Origin: Siphonodentalium dalli
Taxonomy: Eukaryota; Mollusca; Scaphopoda; Gadilida; Siphonodentaliidae
Reading direction: 5' to 3'
NCBI GenBank assembly: GCA_032622095.1
Contig: CP136062.1
Coordinates: 203,263,959 to 203,327,958 of the forward strand
Length of the DNA: 64,000 nucleotides
A program made the translations under genes and the position numbers. The notes beneath the pieces are model-generated. The model saw only the letters and a program-made list of their open reading frames with translations. It was not told the DNA's origin and made no database searches. Positions 44,425 to 57,123 of this stretch are shown one piece after another; position 1 is the stretch's first letter; the number at the start of each line of letters is the position of its first letter.

Positions 44425-46315
44425 GTGTACCCATACCATAGTATGGTACACATAGTGTCGACGTCCGGATTAACCACTCGCTGTTCGTCCGTCTGTCTGT
44501 CTGTCCGTAATGCGATAACTCAAACATTTTCTATCCGGTCAGAACCAAATTTTGTATATGGGTTTCTCAGCCCAAAATACAGATCGAGTTCGAATATGGG
44601 TTTGATCCAAATTTTATTCACAGAGTTATGGCCCTTTTTCAACTTAGAATTCACACGTTCTGTCATAACTCAAACATTTTTTATCTGATTGGAACCAAAT
44701 TTGGTATGTGAGTTTTCACAGCCCAAAATACAGATCAAGTTCAAATATGGATTTGATCTGATTTATTTTAAAGGAGTTATGACCCTTTTTCGAAGAAAAA
44801 AATTTGAACAAAAAAAAAATTAGTTTTTTTTAGATTGAACTCCTTGCTCAATTTAACAAAAAAAAGTTATTATAACTTTTTTGTTAACTTTTATAATAAT
44901 AATATAAAAAACAATTATTAAAAAAAAAACAAAAAATTGTCATTGACACTTTCATTTGTTTGAATATTATACCATTAATTAGGTGTGATGTCCAGTTTTG
45001 AAAATAATATTTTATTGCAATAGTTGCATGTAATATAATGATATCAATAAATTACCAACATAAAATAGCCATAGTATATGAGAGTATGTTTAATAAATGT
45101 CATTCCAAGTGAAATATGTTATTAATTGAGTGATGACATATGGTTCAGACCTCTAGGGGTGGTTAGATGAAGGTAAAGTTAAAGAACTGCTCACTGGCTG
45201 GCAAATTTTTAAACCTATCTGTAAAATTGATTAATGGCAGTATGAAACTCTTGCTATATAATGTACATGGAATCTTCCTCATATCTCTTATCTATGGTTA
45301 TCTTTGCAAACTATTCACTTCTAATGATTTTGGTATTGACTGATTAATTGATTTTTGAAAAAATATATTAACCCTTCAGACACATGCTTTCAATTTGAAA
45401 TTAAAATAATGAGTAACCGGCAGATAAATTTACATGACTATTGTAGGTGATTCCTTGTTTTGAAAATCAAGATTGGAGGATTTTAATATTTCATATTGTC
45501 ATGGTTCATTGAATTTTGGACTCCAAGCTACTTGTAAAACATTGTAATGTGTGAAACCATTTGATTGAGGGCTACTTACTTACTTTCTTTATAAATGAAC
45601 TATGGTAATCTGTTTCGATTTAGGGGTCATAGGGGCCAGCATCCTCATCATATTATGTCTGTATAACATTATATAGATAACACTTTTGTATTGTATAAAC
45701 TACATATATTTTTGAAAACCATAACCCCTGTTATGAAACACTTAATCTTGCATTTACCTAACAATATAAGCATTCCTTATTACACAGGTCAGATATGATC
45801 TTATCTGTCAATGTTTTATAAACAAATAACAACTGGGGAGATGGGGGGGGGGGGGGGTAGTAAATAAAGTACAATTTAAATATGAGATGGAATCCCATAC
45901 ATGTATGTTGTTCTAAGCAGTCTGGCTTGTCAACAATTTTAATTTGTCTTTAGAAGTGAATGAATTTTGAATATCTGGCATGTCAAAAGTGGCAAAGATA
46001 GGGATTTATCACTTTTGTTTCCAATGTGTTAACTTACAGTAAACTCCTAAACATATCCTCCGAAATCACTAAACCGTTGGATCTCACAGTGAGAGGTCTT
46101 TGGGTGAATAGGGACAGAGTTATGTGATTTAAAACTACTCCTCCCCCACCCCAAATACTTTAACCCCTTCTTAAGACAAATTATTTGAGCTTTTGATTTC
46201 AAGTTTGGTACTGATGAATGGATTCCTGTGATCATATCTTTGAAAAATTATCAGTTATATCTAATCGCTATCGCCATGGTATGGGTTAAACATCTGCCGA
46301 TCATGATCGGCCCTC
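44425..46315 (+). repeat. Family G repeat, copy 2 (longer)
   Basis: Same opening hairpin, GTCCG block and GGAACCAAATTTGGTATGTG unit as 21522-22630. The same terminal GCCGATCATGATCGGCC lies at about 46297-46313. Compared with copy 1 it has about 450 extra bp near 45445-45850 (ending in a 15-G tract at 45843-45857) and about 300 extra bp at 45960-46260. Confidence 0.7.
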
Positions 46316-46780
46316 TCGTTATACAGCCATTTTAACATGTTATGTTATTGGTCTGTCCATCAAGCCGTCTGTCTATCTGTCCATTCACTTTTTTCGTTTC
46401 CGGATGATATCTTTAGTAAGTCTGAACTGAATGGAATGAAATTTGGTATGTGAATTTTCTTAGCTCAAGATACAGGCCAAGTTCGAATTTGGCTTCCGCT
46501 TTCCAATTTTTGCCAGAATTATGGTTCTTGTCGACTTAGAATTTGCTAATTATTTTGGTTTCCGTATTTTAACTTTATTGTTTTTGTCTGACTGTTTTCA
46601 AATTTGGTATATGGATTATTATTTTAACCAGAGTTATGGTCCTTGTTGACTTATAATTTTATGATTATTTTAGTTTCCGAGTGATAGCTTTAGTTATAGT
46701 TATCTGTTTGTTTTCAAATTTGCCATATGGATTACTCGTTATGGCCCTTTGTTGAAATTACCACAGGCGTGTTTTGCTCT
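46316..46780 (+). repeat. Related repeat with GTCTGTCC head
   Basis: Starts GGTCTGTCCATC and CGTCTGTC, then GAATGAAATTTGGTATGTGA and two further CAAATTTGG/CCATATGGATTA units. Looks like another member of the F/G/K group, abutting family G. Confidence 0.5.
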
Positions 46781-48849
46781 TGTTGCCAGTTAAATTTTTT
46801 TTTAATTGGCGGTCGCATAAATATAGCACCTGTAGACCAAGGGAGAAAAACCGAGAGCTGTCATCGCTAAGCAACATTTATGGTACTAAATAATTTTTGA
46901 ATGTTCATTTGTATTATAGTTGAAGAGATAGTAGAAACCCATGTGGCAACTATACTCAGGTATTGAATACCTAATCGTTTACAACTACAACTTAAGTGTT
47001 TGGAACGCAAGTCTATGGTACGTATTTGCCTCAAATCTTGTAAAATCACGTGTGTCTTCACGTCTTGGTGGTGACAAACCCCACTGGTGATTGTCATTAT
47101 TGACTGATTATAATACATTGTGTTGCTAATTCGGGAATAAAATCAGTTAGACAAATGTCAAGTTCCTCAGAATTTAACTTTATACACAAACAATAATGAC
47201 ACAAGTAAATATGGTTTTCTGTTTAAATGTTCCTCTTTTGTTTTGCATACATATTGATGACTTCAACATTTGGAATTCGGGAATTCAATATTTGAAACGA
47301 TTTGAATATTTTCGAATATTCGATTTGAACCAAAATCTAACTGGGGGAAAATTCAAAATGTATATTATTCTGTGTATTTTAGCATGCAACTTGCCATGTG
47401 GCTTTAAGTCATTTCAAAACATGTTTATGGTTCAACTCAAATTGGATATCTGCTATTGTGGCCCTCTAGCCTTTGATACTTGTTGTTGTTATTGTTGTTG
47501 TTGCCATTGAGATGGAAGCCTCACTCTTTATCTCCTACATGTATATGTGTGAAGTACTAGTTTACATAGTTATGCCACAAAGATGCACTCAGGGCAAGAT
47601 ATGTGTCATTTAAACAACCACAGGTGATATGCTGCATTAAAAAGCCCTTGTGTTTGACATTATCAGCTGAATGAGTAAAGTTTGCCAGAGTAGACTGTCA
47701 TAGGACGCTGATGTTTAAATTGTTATTGCTGTCTAATGGTCTGATATTCTAATTGAAATAGAAAGGAAACAATAGTGAGAATTCAAACTATAAGACAATT
47801 CATGTGACACAAAGAAAGTAAATTAACTGGGGGGGATGTCCGAATAATTCATTTGGCATTTTTTACTCTAGAAAATATTAAATGACTCGACAATGTGGCT
47901 GGTTTGCAAATGTTAACGAATATTCACACCAAAGACTTGTTGGATGAATCTACAGATAGGGAAATAAATTTGATGTCACCAGAGTTTGGCATATTTGAAT
48001 TTCCTGTAACTAATCATGTAATTTAGTAGATCGGAGAAATTTAATAATATACCAAGCTTTGATGACATCGTAGTTTTTATATTGGATAAAAACTCCAATA
48101 AAATAGGTTTCTTGACCGGAGTATTCCACTTGGTTTTCTTATTAAAACTCTGATTTCCGGCCGAAATTCCAATTTATTGATGACAAAACCCCTTATAGTT
48201 TAAGGTCTACCATCAGACTGATATAAAAATTACAAAACGCTCATCCAATATCAAGTCGTCATTGATTTCTATGTGTCCGTATAAAAAAATCAAATGTTAT
48301 TGGTTTGTTCATCCATCAATTTATGTCTGTCCATCCATCGGGTCACTTTAGTATAATTTCTAGTTCTGGTCGCAACTATTTTTATCAGAGTTATGGGACT
48401 TTTTCTACTTCGTGCAATTTGATACAAAGCAACAGGCATACGGTATTTATGCCACACCCCGCTCTGCTATCATCCAGCCCTCTTAATTCAGATTGTTTGG
48501 CTTCGGCAATCCGCTACGGCAACAGTATGCCGTGCCCCAGTTTGCTTCAGCAAATTGCTTCGGCAATGCTGATTGCCGTAGCCAATTATGAAGGCTGTAT
48601 CATCTAACCGCGCATATGGTCTGTCCAAAATGACTTGTCGCCATTTTCTCCCTTGCTTTTCTTTGAATTTGTTCATAAATCTGGATCTTTCTCGTTTATA
48701 TAATTTCAACTAAACAGTGAATGGGCATAGTATGGCTTGTCTGTCAAGGTGCAAATCAAATTTACATGTTCTTGTTGATTCTTGGGGGAAGTGAGAATCC
48801 ATTACACCCGATTATGCAGTCTCTCGGACCATTTCCCTGTATTACTATT
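46781..48849. other. Unassigned DNA
   Basis: Near 47260-47330 there are GAATATTTTCGAATATTCGA strings that resemble hAT subterminal motifs. At 48136-48185, AAAACTCTGATTTCCGGC and following recur at 51746-51790. At 48255-48350 a weak GTCTGTCCATCC tract occurs. No exon is supported. Confidence 0.3.
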
Positions 48850-49322
48850 CAAGTCTGATTTTACTGTGCCTGTCATTTGCAGAATGGGATCCCCAGAGGG
48901 GGAATTTAGTGATGCTATCGTGCATAGTGGGCTAGCATCACCAAATTCACCCTCTGGGCCCATCTGGGGACATCATTCTGCTTCGGCCTCTTCTTCTCTG
49001 GAAAGTTTCTTTATTAAAAAATTTCTATAGAAAACTTCTTCACATAGATTCTATTTCTTTTTTAGTTTCGTTTCTCTATATCCCCAAATTGGCAGACAAC
49101 ATAATTGCATAATTGAGGTTCCCAATGGGTGTACATCACAATATTCACCATTTGGGAACTTCAATCTGAATCTGATGTCTCACATGGCAGATGAGGCCAT
49201 GCAGAATGAGGTCCCAAGAGGGTGAATTTGGTGATGCTAGCCCGCTATGCAGGATAGCGTCACTAAATTCACCCTCTGGGGACCTCATTCTGCAAATGAC
49301 AGGCACACTAAACTCATGCTTA
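48850..49322. mobile_element. Family B MITE, longest form
   Basis: Flanks TTACTATT (48842-48849) and TTACTGTT (49323-49330) match at 7 of 8. Both foldback modules and the full spacer are present; the left module has an 8-bp GGGCCCAT insertion. Confidence 0.85.
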
Positions 49323-49330
49323 TTACTGTT

Positions 49331-49889
49331 ATATCCAGGAAGAAGATAACAAAGGTATGACTTGGATAACTTTTCACAAATAAGATTTCCAGAAGGCTAG
49401 TATGCAATTATAATAAAGGGTGGGTAGATGAGAACCTAATATTTTTTCGTACCAGCCTTAGAAATAAAACATTGCTTGGGGTAGTTTTGGCTTGCACACA
49501 CAGCACATTCTTCATGCATTTAATAGTGTTGACTATACACCATACATAATGCGCTCAAGGTTAAAAATCAGGACAGCCTTTTTGTAGAACAGCTGCACTC
49601 AATGGCCCACAGCTGTTAATATTGTTTGTTTGTTCATTATTGGGTTTTGAAAGCAGATGTTTATCAGGCAATATCGGTTAATTCTCTTGTATCTGGCTTG
49701 AATTAATTAGTCTAATTTACTAGATGATCTGTATTTACTAGAAGTTGAAAAATTGTATACTTATGATGATATAATTCTTACAGGCAAAATTGGTTCTTAT
49801 GTTCTTATATCTACGAGCTCAGTCATCCACCCTCCCCAGAATCCTGAATACTACATGTAAATGCAAGTTAACAGATGGTGTGAATACTG
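49331..49889. other. Unassigned DNA
   Basis: Nothing recognised. Confidence 0.25.
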
Positions 49890-50055
49890 AATGCCAGCTA
49901 ACAGATGGTGGGGGGGGGGGTGAATACTGAATGCCAGTTAACAGAAGGGGGGGGGGGGATACTGAATGCCAGTTAACAGATGGGGGGGGGGGGTTATAAT
50001 GAGTGCCAGTTTAGTTAGCAGATGGGGGGGGGGGGGTGGATTCTGAATGCCAGTT
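49870..50055. repeat. Tandem repeat with embedded G tracts
   Basis: About five units of GAATGCCAGTTAACAGATGG followed by 8-12 G. G-tract length differs in each unit. Confidence 0.85.
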
Positions 50056-50363
50056 AACAAAATATGTGATGAAGGATAAAAATTCACACTACAATACTCT
50101 CTGGTTTCATCACTTTCTCACTAGTAATCTGCCAAATCTTACCACATTATTAAGAACTATTTTCGAACACAGTAATGACCGGATGTGGCGGTGTTGATCT
50201 ATGAATGAATGTCAGTGTGAAGCCATCAAATACCACAATTTGTCATGACAAAGTCAAGATTAATCATGAATATAATTTAAGGCCGAGTATGAATCCCGCT
50301 AACCGTCTGAAAATGTCCTGAATCCACTGTACAATGGGGAGGACTGTCACCCTCATATACTTA
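50056..50363. other. Unassigned DNA
   Basis: Nothing recognised. Confidence 0.25.
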
Positions 50364-50493
50364 CAGTAATGCCCTAAATAATCTCAGTGAGAGCCTTCCG
50401 ATGAATGGCAACAAGCCATATTTCCGACTAAATCCTGAAAAGTTACCCATAATTCTGCTGTTGTTAAGGAGTATATTATTTAGGGCATTACTG
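50364..50493. mobile_element. Family A MITE, left arm deleted
   Basis: Only CAGTAATGCCCTAAATAATC of the left arm remains before the turn; the right arm is full. TA on both sides. Confidence 0.82.
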
Positions 50494-50545
50494 TATACTC
50501 TCCACAACCAGGTTAGTGATACTGGACTTCCACCTTTTTACTTTT

Positions 50546-51740
50546 TATACCCCCACTTTCGAAGAAAATGGGGGGTATACTGGAATGACTGCGTCCGTCG
50601 GTCCGTCTGTCTGTCCGTCACGCTTTCTCCCTCCGTGTGTCCGTGTTTACATATGGGCATATATTGGTTACTTTGTGGGTACAATGGGCACTTGTTGGGT
50701 ATTTTCCGCCTTGTTGGGTATTTTCTCGCCTTGTTGGGTATACCCAATAGCCCTGACAAGTTATTCTTTGTCCAAACATATTTTTTGGCTTTCATGTGAA
50801 TGTACTCAACAGGTGGTTTGGACTTCATTTGTCCTAAAAAAAAGTCCATAATGTCCAAACCAGAACCCAACAAAAAAATATTGGATGACCCACTATGTGC
50901 CTATTTGTGAGATTTTTTTCATACCCAACAAGGGATTTTTTTCATACCCAACAAGGGAGCCCAATAAGATTTTGGACAACTGACCCAATTTGTGCCCAAA
51001 TGAGAACCCAAGATGACTTCAACTTATTTGAATTTACTCAACAATGTCTGCATTTTTTAGCCAATAAATATCTGAACAGATCTATGCAGCCAACAATATT
51101 TTAATTGTGCCCAACCAGAACCCAACAAAAAATATTGGATGACCCCACTATGTGCCTATTTGTGAGAACACATTTTTCATACCCAACAAGGGAACCCAAT
51201 AAGATTTTGGACAACTGACCCAATTTGTGCCCAAATGTGGGTACGTCCGTCCGTCCGTCCGTCCGTCCGTCCGACCTCATAACTCGAACAACTATGAACC
51301 AATTTCAATAATTTTTTGTATGCGATCTCCTTAGGACGGTCTCTCCGCATGATGCTAATTGCGACTTATTTTGACTTAGAAAATTCTGTCCGACTTAATA
51401 ACTTTAACAAATATGAACCGATTTCAATAATTTTTGGTATACATGCTTCTCACAATACCCTCTCTACATGATGCGGCTAGGGATTGGCTCAGACTGTTTT
51501 TCGTAATATTACACTTCATTTTCGACCTATTTTGACTTAGAAAATTCTGTCTGACTTAATAACTTTAACAAATATGAACCGATTTGAATAATTTTTTCTG
51601 TACAAGGTTCTTGTGACACCATATCGATATTATTAGTCCGAATTTTTCTTTAAAGTTAAAAATCTTTTTTGTTGAGTTTACGGATAATGCGGGTTGAATT
51701 TGCCACAGATGGGGTATGCTAGCACTCGAGTGCACACCTC
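50546..51740 (+). repeat. Family F repeat, copy 2
   Basis: The opening hairpin TATACCCCCACTTTC ... GAAAATGGGGGGTATA is stronger than in copy 1. An internal direct duplication (about 50855-50990 and 51109-51240) repeats CCAATAAGATTTTGGACAAC and neighbours. Three ATGAACC(G/A)ATTT units follow, and it ends at GCACTCGAGTGCACACCTC. Confidence 0.68.
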
Positions 51741-51851
51741 TTGTTAAAACTCTGATTTCCGGCTGAAATTCCAATTTATTAATGACAAATAAAAACATCT
51801 GTAAAAACTTAGAGCTCTCTATCTCAGTCATCATAGGCCAGATTTTAATTA

Positions 51852-52077
51852 CAGTAATGCTTGGGGAGAGCTTTCCGATGAATGGCAACAAGCCATATCA
51901 CAATTGTAGTCTGCTATTCAAATTGGTCACAAATATACAGTAAATCCCTAAATAATCGACTCCTTAACCACAGAGAGCTTTCCGATGAATGCCAACAAGC
52001 CATATTTCCGACTAAATCCTGAAAAGTTACCCATAATTATGCTGTGGTTAAGGAGTTGATTATTTAGGGCATTACTG
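51852..52077. mobile_element. Family A MITE fragments
   Basis: A 48-bp fragment (51852-51899) and, 38 bp on, a copy (51938-52077) that lacks most of its left arm. Right TA present. Confidence 0.75.
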
Positions 52078-52587
52078 TAATATAGAGGATATATATCTCC
52101 AAAGAGTTATGTTGGGATATAAGATTTTATGAAACGAATATCATAATAACATAATGAGTTGAAGATCTTGTATATCACATGAAAAAAAAAACTAGAACTT
52201 TTGGGATGGGAACTTGCCTCTGTCATAGGCAAGGGGCCTATAATCTGCTCACTTCACGTATACATGTACCTGCAAGTGCTAGTTTTAGAGGTCCCTGGTG
52301 CTTTTTTATTTGGGTTAAAGGTAGGTGTATTATTGTAGATTTTCACAGGATTCTGATAATTTCATTCCAGAGTTCTGTCTTTTTTTATTAGCTGGGTTTA
52401 CAGCTGAAGAACACATGGGACAATGGAGGATGATTGCTTTGTGCCCATGTGTAACCTTAATAAATCTTTCAAATTATAAAACAAATTTCACAGATTCCCT
52501 CAAATTCCTTTGGGATTTTTTTGGGGTTAAAATGTAAATTACTGCTAATTTCCGATAACAGCATAATAATATCCTTTAACCCATTTT
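52078..52587. other. Unassigned DNA
   Basis: Nothing recognised. Confidence 0.25.
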
Positions 52588-52745
52588 ACCCTTTCTATAC
52601 TAAATACTCATTGACCAGTATTACTTTCCCTCAGTAAATATTCAGATAATAAGTTCAACAAATGGCCATAGGTTCCAGTCAGTTTTAATATAAGTTTAAC
52701 ACCACCCTACAGTTGAATGAATGGGAATCCCTACGGTGTTTCACT
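52588..52745. mobile_element. Family D fragment
   Basis: ACCCTTTCTATACTAAATAC through CAGATAATAAGTTCAACAAA. The right part is missing. Confidence 0.6.
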
Positions 52746-52889
52746 GCATGTTGTCTACCTTCCAAATGACATGATCACGAACTTTTCATGAATTGGCATG
52801 AACTGTTCATATATCCACTGTTCAAATTGAACAGCCATTTCATGAACATGACATATATACTCTCAATTATCTCTTGCTGTCCTTTTTAT

Positions 52890-54021
52890 TAGCTCCAACT
52901 TTACTTTGTAAAGTTTGACCTATTGCCATGGCTTGGTATCCGTCGTCCATGTGTGTGTGCGTGATTCATCAACAATTTCCTTTAGCATGGGCTACAGGTT
53001 GTACTTTTGGTCTGATCATTATGAAATTTGTCATGGGCGTTGACATTGACATGTAGATGGGAACGAGTCATTTGGGGTTATTCGGCCATAAAACATGGCC
53101 GCTGGCAGCCATCTTGGATTTTACTCTTTGTATGACTAAGGCTACAGGTCGTATCTTTGGTCAGATCATCATGAAATTTGTCATGGATGTTAACATTGAC
53201 ATGTAAATGGGAACGAGTCATTTTGGGGTCATTCGGCAAAAAAACATGGTGGCCATCTTGGATTTCAAAAATCAATCCATTAGCACGGGCTACATGCCGT
53301 ACTGTTTGTCTGATCTTTTGGGGTCATTCGTCCAATAAAACATGGCCACTGGCAGCCATCTTGTATTTTACTCTTTGCATGACTAAATTCTTTGGCATGG
53401 GCTACAAGTGATCCCTTTGGTGGGATCTTTATGAAAATTGTCATGGCTGTTGACATTGACATGTAGATGGGGAAACGAGTCATTTTGGGGTCATTCGGCA
53501 AAAAAACAAGGCCGCCAGTGGCCATCTTGGATTTCAAAATTCAATCCATTAGCACGGGCTACGTACAGGCCGAACTGTTCGCCTGATCATCATGAAATTT
53601 GTATGGATGTTAATATTGACATTTAGATGGGAACGAGTAATTTTGCGGTAATTCGGCCATAAAACATGGCCGCTGGCAGTCATCTTGAATTTAAAAGTAC
53701 TCATTGCATGACTAAATCCTTTGGCACGGGCTACAAGTCGTAGCTTTGGTCCGATCATTATGAAATTTGTCATGGCTGTTAGCATTGACATGTACATGTA
53801 GGTGGGAATGAGTCATTTTGGGGTATAAAACATGTCCGCTGGCAGTCATCTTGGATTTCACTCTTTGCATGACAAAATTCTTTGGCCCACCCTACAATCC
53901 ACTTCCCTCAGCCGATTATCACCAAACTTCATATTAATCTTGATATTGATCTAATAGATGGAAGCTATCTAATGTTTTTGAATTTCATTTGAAAACATAG
54001 CTGCCAGTTCAAGTTGAGCTA
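52890..54021 (+). repeat. Family K repeat, copy 2 (longer)
   Basis: Left TAGCTCCAACTTTACTTTG; right end AAGTTGAGCTA, the inverse of the left. About six degenerate units of 160-190 bp, most carrying TGAAATTTGTCATGG, GACATGTAGATGGGAACGAG, AACATGGCCGC and GCCATCTTGGATTT. The last unit has lost some blocks. Confidence 0.75.
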
Positions 54022-55351
54022 CAGTGTCATTGACACTTTCATTTCTCTCTTTCCATATCGTTCTCTATCTCTAATATTCTCTATCCCCACCTTTCCTCTT
54101 TATGTAATATCTCTGGTTTCTATCTGAAGACATAACAATGCGTATGGTGTAAGTAGTGAGAAAAGACACAGATCTGATGAATTTATTTGTCACCTTGTTG
54201 ATACATGGAATGGATGTCACAGACAAATCGCAGAAGAAAATGTCCTGAATGGAAAATGGAATGTTTAATAAACCTCCATTAAATTGTACTTCTAAGACTC
54301 GAATCTAAGTTTGAAGCATCTTTTTACTAAATATCGGATGTGTGTTTACAAATGCCATAAGATATGATGAGATTTTATGCAAATTACACCCAGTGCTCAG
54401 TGGGCAGTTGCATATAAATACAACATATATATATATATATTTCACACGAGTATTCGCAAAATGCATATAACCTTAAAATTCTTTCTTGCGAATTTGCTTC
54501 ATAAAATATAATAATATGGGAGCCAGTCAAATTCTACTTCGCACAATCACGCACGAAATTTCCAACCGAAATGGAAAAGGGGATCATTTTGAATTTCAGA
54601 CATACACCCACAAGAACTAAACACAAACTTGGCCAAAGTTATGGTAGTTATACAATGTAGTTCGAAAATCTATCTCTCTGGCAAAATCTGGCATTAATTT
54701 GATTATTGTTAGAATGAACCCAGAATAGGAATCAATGCTTTTCTCAATAAATCTGCATGCTTCTGAAGTGCTTTACTTAAAGGCTGTTGGAACATGGAGT
54801 TCAAAACAAATATGCTCAATTGAGATGGTAGAAAATTAAACAAAATAATCAATTTGTCAAACAAAAAACTACAAAAGTTCAAGAAATGTATTTGCTCATC
54901 TGTTCAAACTCTGCAGTGCTATTATCAGAAACTTAGTCAATAATTATTTTAAAATGTTCACCAGATCATAGTCATTAAAGTGATGTGAAACACTCTGGTA
55001 GGGTGATCAGATAGAAATGGAGAATATCTTGTTCATAGTAGTTATTTTTACAATTATCATATCCAAATTGACAACACACACCATCATTCTTATATATTAA
55101 TTAAATGCAGTGACTCTTTGTGGTGAAATCGATTCCGTTAGTTTATCACCAATAGTTGCGTCCCAAACCAAGAAGTATATATTTACAATTGAGCGTAGTT
55201 CGGACAATATTTTCTATGGAGTGGTATATGGTCGATTTGCTTGAAATTCTCGGCGATGTTAGTAGAATGCTACATTCCTCCAGTTGGCATAGCTCCTGAA
55301 TACTAACTGATCAGTTTCACACACCCGAACAAGTACATGATATGTCTTTAA
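54022..55351. other. Unassigned AT-rich DNA
   Basis: A short (TA)n tract lies at 54427-54442. No exon or family is recognised. Confidence 0.3.
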
Positions 55352-55355
55352 TTAA

Positions 55356-55909
55356 CCCTCTCTTTACTAAATAGATTCTACCATTCATTTATATAAGTAT
55401 TTTTATATATATTATTCATCTGGAGGGATGTTGTTCAGGACATATGAGGACACCCTTTACCCAACAGAAGGGCCCTGTGCCAATGCATTCTCTAGGTGAC
55501 CATAGGTCGCCTCGCATATATAAGAGAATACATTGGCTTAATACATTAAAAATTATAAAATTGTTAAAGAATGTAAGAAAAAATGGTAAAAAGTGTTAAA
55601 AAAAGATTTTTTTTAGGCCAATGCATTCTCTTATATATGCGAGGCGACCTATGGTCGACTCGCATATATAAGAGAATGCATTGGCACAGGGCATAACTGT
55701 AACTATCATAATGTGGTCAAGGAGCTGGTTCCAATGATATCCATATTTGTATGGTTCTATTGAGACAGACCGAAGATATTTTAGGCTGTTGGCCGGTTTT
55801 GGCCGTTTTGTTGGGTAAAGGGTTAATTGGTGGGAAATGTTTAGACAATAACTTCAACAAACAGCCATAAGTTGGAACACATCATCTGCACATTTCCTAA
55901 GGGAAAGGG
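55356..55909. mobile_element. Family D element split by family C
   Basis: TTAA at 55352-55355 and 55910-55913. D sequence before the insertion ends GGACATATGAGGA and resumes GGGAAATGTTTAGACAATAA. Confidence 0.78.
55453..55822 (-). mobile_element. Family C element nested in family D
   Basis: Right TTAA (55823-55826) present, left lost (GGACA). The first palindrome is shortened to GCATTCTCTAGGTGACC plus an arm. The GGCC end lacks AAGCTTTATT. Confidence 0.85.
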
Positions 55910-55913
55910 TTAA

Positions 55914-56339
55914 AGTGGTATGCCCAGTTTGAAATTAATTGAAATTACACTTTCACGTACAATGAATACAATGATGACGATTTATTCTACATCATTTATC
56001 AGCATTAAAAGTTGTGTCAGATTTAGTGTTGAAAAAGAAATGAACTTAGAAACAAAGCAACTGCGATATTCAATGAGTGATGCATTGACGACGAAAGACA
56101 GGGTCAAAATTAACACAAAATCAGCCAGTTAAATATCAAAATCCTGGAAATAAACATGCCTGTACTTTTTCACATGATTTTTTCCTGACACCGAGGCTAT
56201 ATCATGATTAATTGTAGTATTAAGTCTGTGGTCCCTTGATCCTTAATCAACTTTCCGTAGGTATACTCTTCACTCGAAACCTTGGTGAGATCATGTACAC
56301 ATGATTATTTAATGATAACAATAGAGCTGTCAACTATAT
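55914..56339. other. Unassigned DNA
   Basis: Nothing recognised. Confidence 0.25.
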
Positions 56340-56340
56340 A

Positions 56341-56552
56341 CAGTAATGCCCTAAATAATCGACTCCTAACCACAGCAGAATTATGGGTAACTTTTCAGGA
56401 TTTAGTAGGAAATATGGCTTGTTGCCATTCATCGGAAAGCTCTCACTGAGAGCTTTCCGATGAATGGCAACAAGCCATATTTTCTGACTAAATCCTGAAA
56501 AGTTACCCATAATTCTGCTATGGTTAGGAGTCGATTATTTAGGGCATTACTG
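56341..56552. mobile_element. Family A MITE, near-perfect foldback
   Basis: TA on both sides; both arms share the same CGACTCCTAACC deletion of one T, compatible with gene conversion between arms or hairpin-templated repair. Confidence 0.9.
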
Positions 56553-56633
56553 TATACCCAGGTAACACTTGAAATGAACCTGTCTTGCAGCAATACGATA
56601 TTTATATATCCAATCAGATGGTTGGGTTTCTAC

Positions 56634-57072
56634 CAAGCCTGCAAATAGTGTGTCTGTCATTTGCAGAATGAGGTCTCCAGATGTTGAATATAGTGATGCT
56701 TTCCCATACAGCAGACAATCATCACCAAATTCACCATATGGATACCTCATTCTGCTTAGGCCTCATCTTCTGAAAAGTATCTATGGTTTTAAATTAACAT
56801 TGTTTTTCTCTTGGGAATTTTAAGTTTCTATATCACCTAATTTGCAGAAGATAAAATGCATAATCCAGGGTGACTAATGGGTGAACATCACCAACTTCAA
56901 CTAGGGAACTTCAATCTGATCTTATGTCTCCCATAGCAGTTGAGGCCTGAGCAGAATGAGGTTCCCATAGGTTGAATTCGGTGATGCTAGCCCACCATGT
57001 CAGATAGGGTCTCTAAATTCACCCTCTGTGGACCTCATTCTGCAAATGACATACACACTATATGCAGGCTTA
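56634..57072. mobile_element. Family B MITE, long form
   Basis: Flanks GTTTCTAC (56626-56633) and GTTTCTAA (57073-57080) match at 7 of 8. Complete modular order with many substitutions, so an older copy. Confidence 0.83.
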
Positions 57073-57123
57073 GTTTCTAATGATGATTTAATGAACGTGG
57101 CGAGGAAGTGTGTCAAAAAAATA

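Noticed and set aside
54427..54442. TATA box at a (TA)n tract
   Set aside because: A short dinucleotide repeat without any downstream exon or other promoter element.
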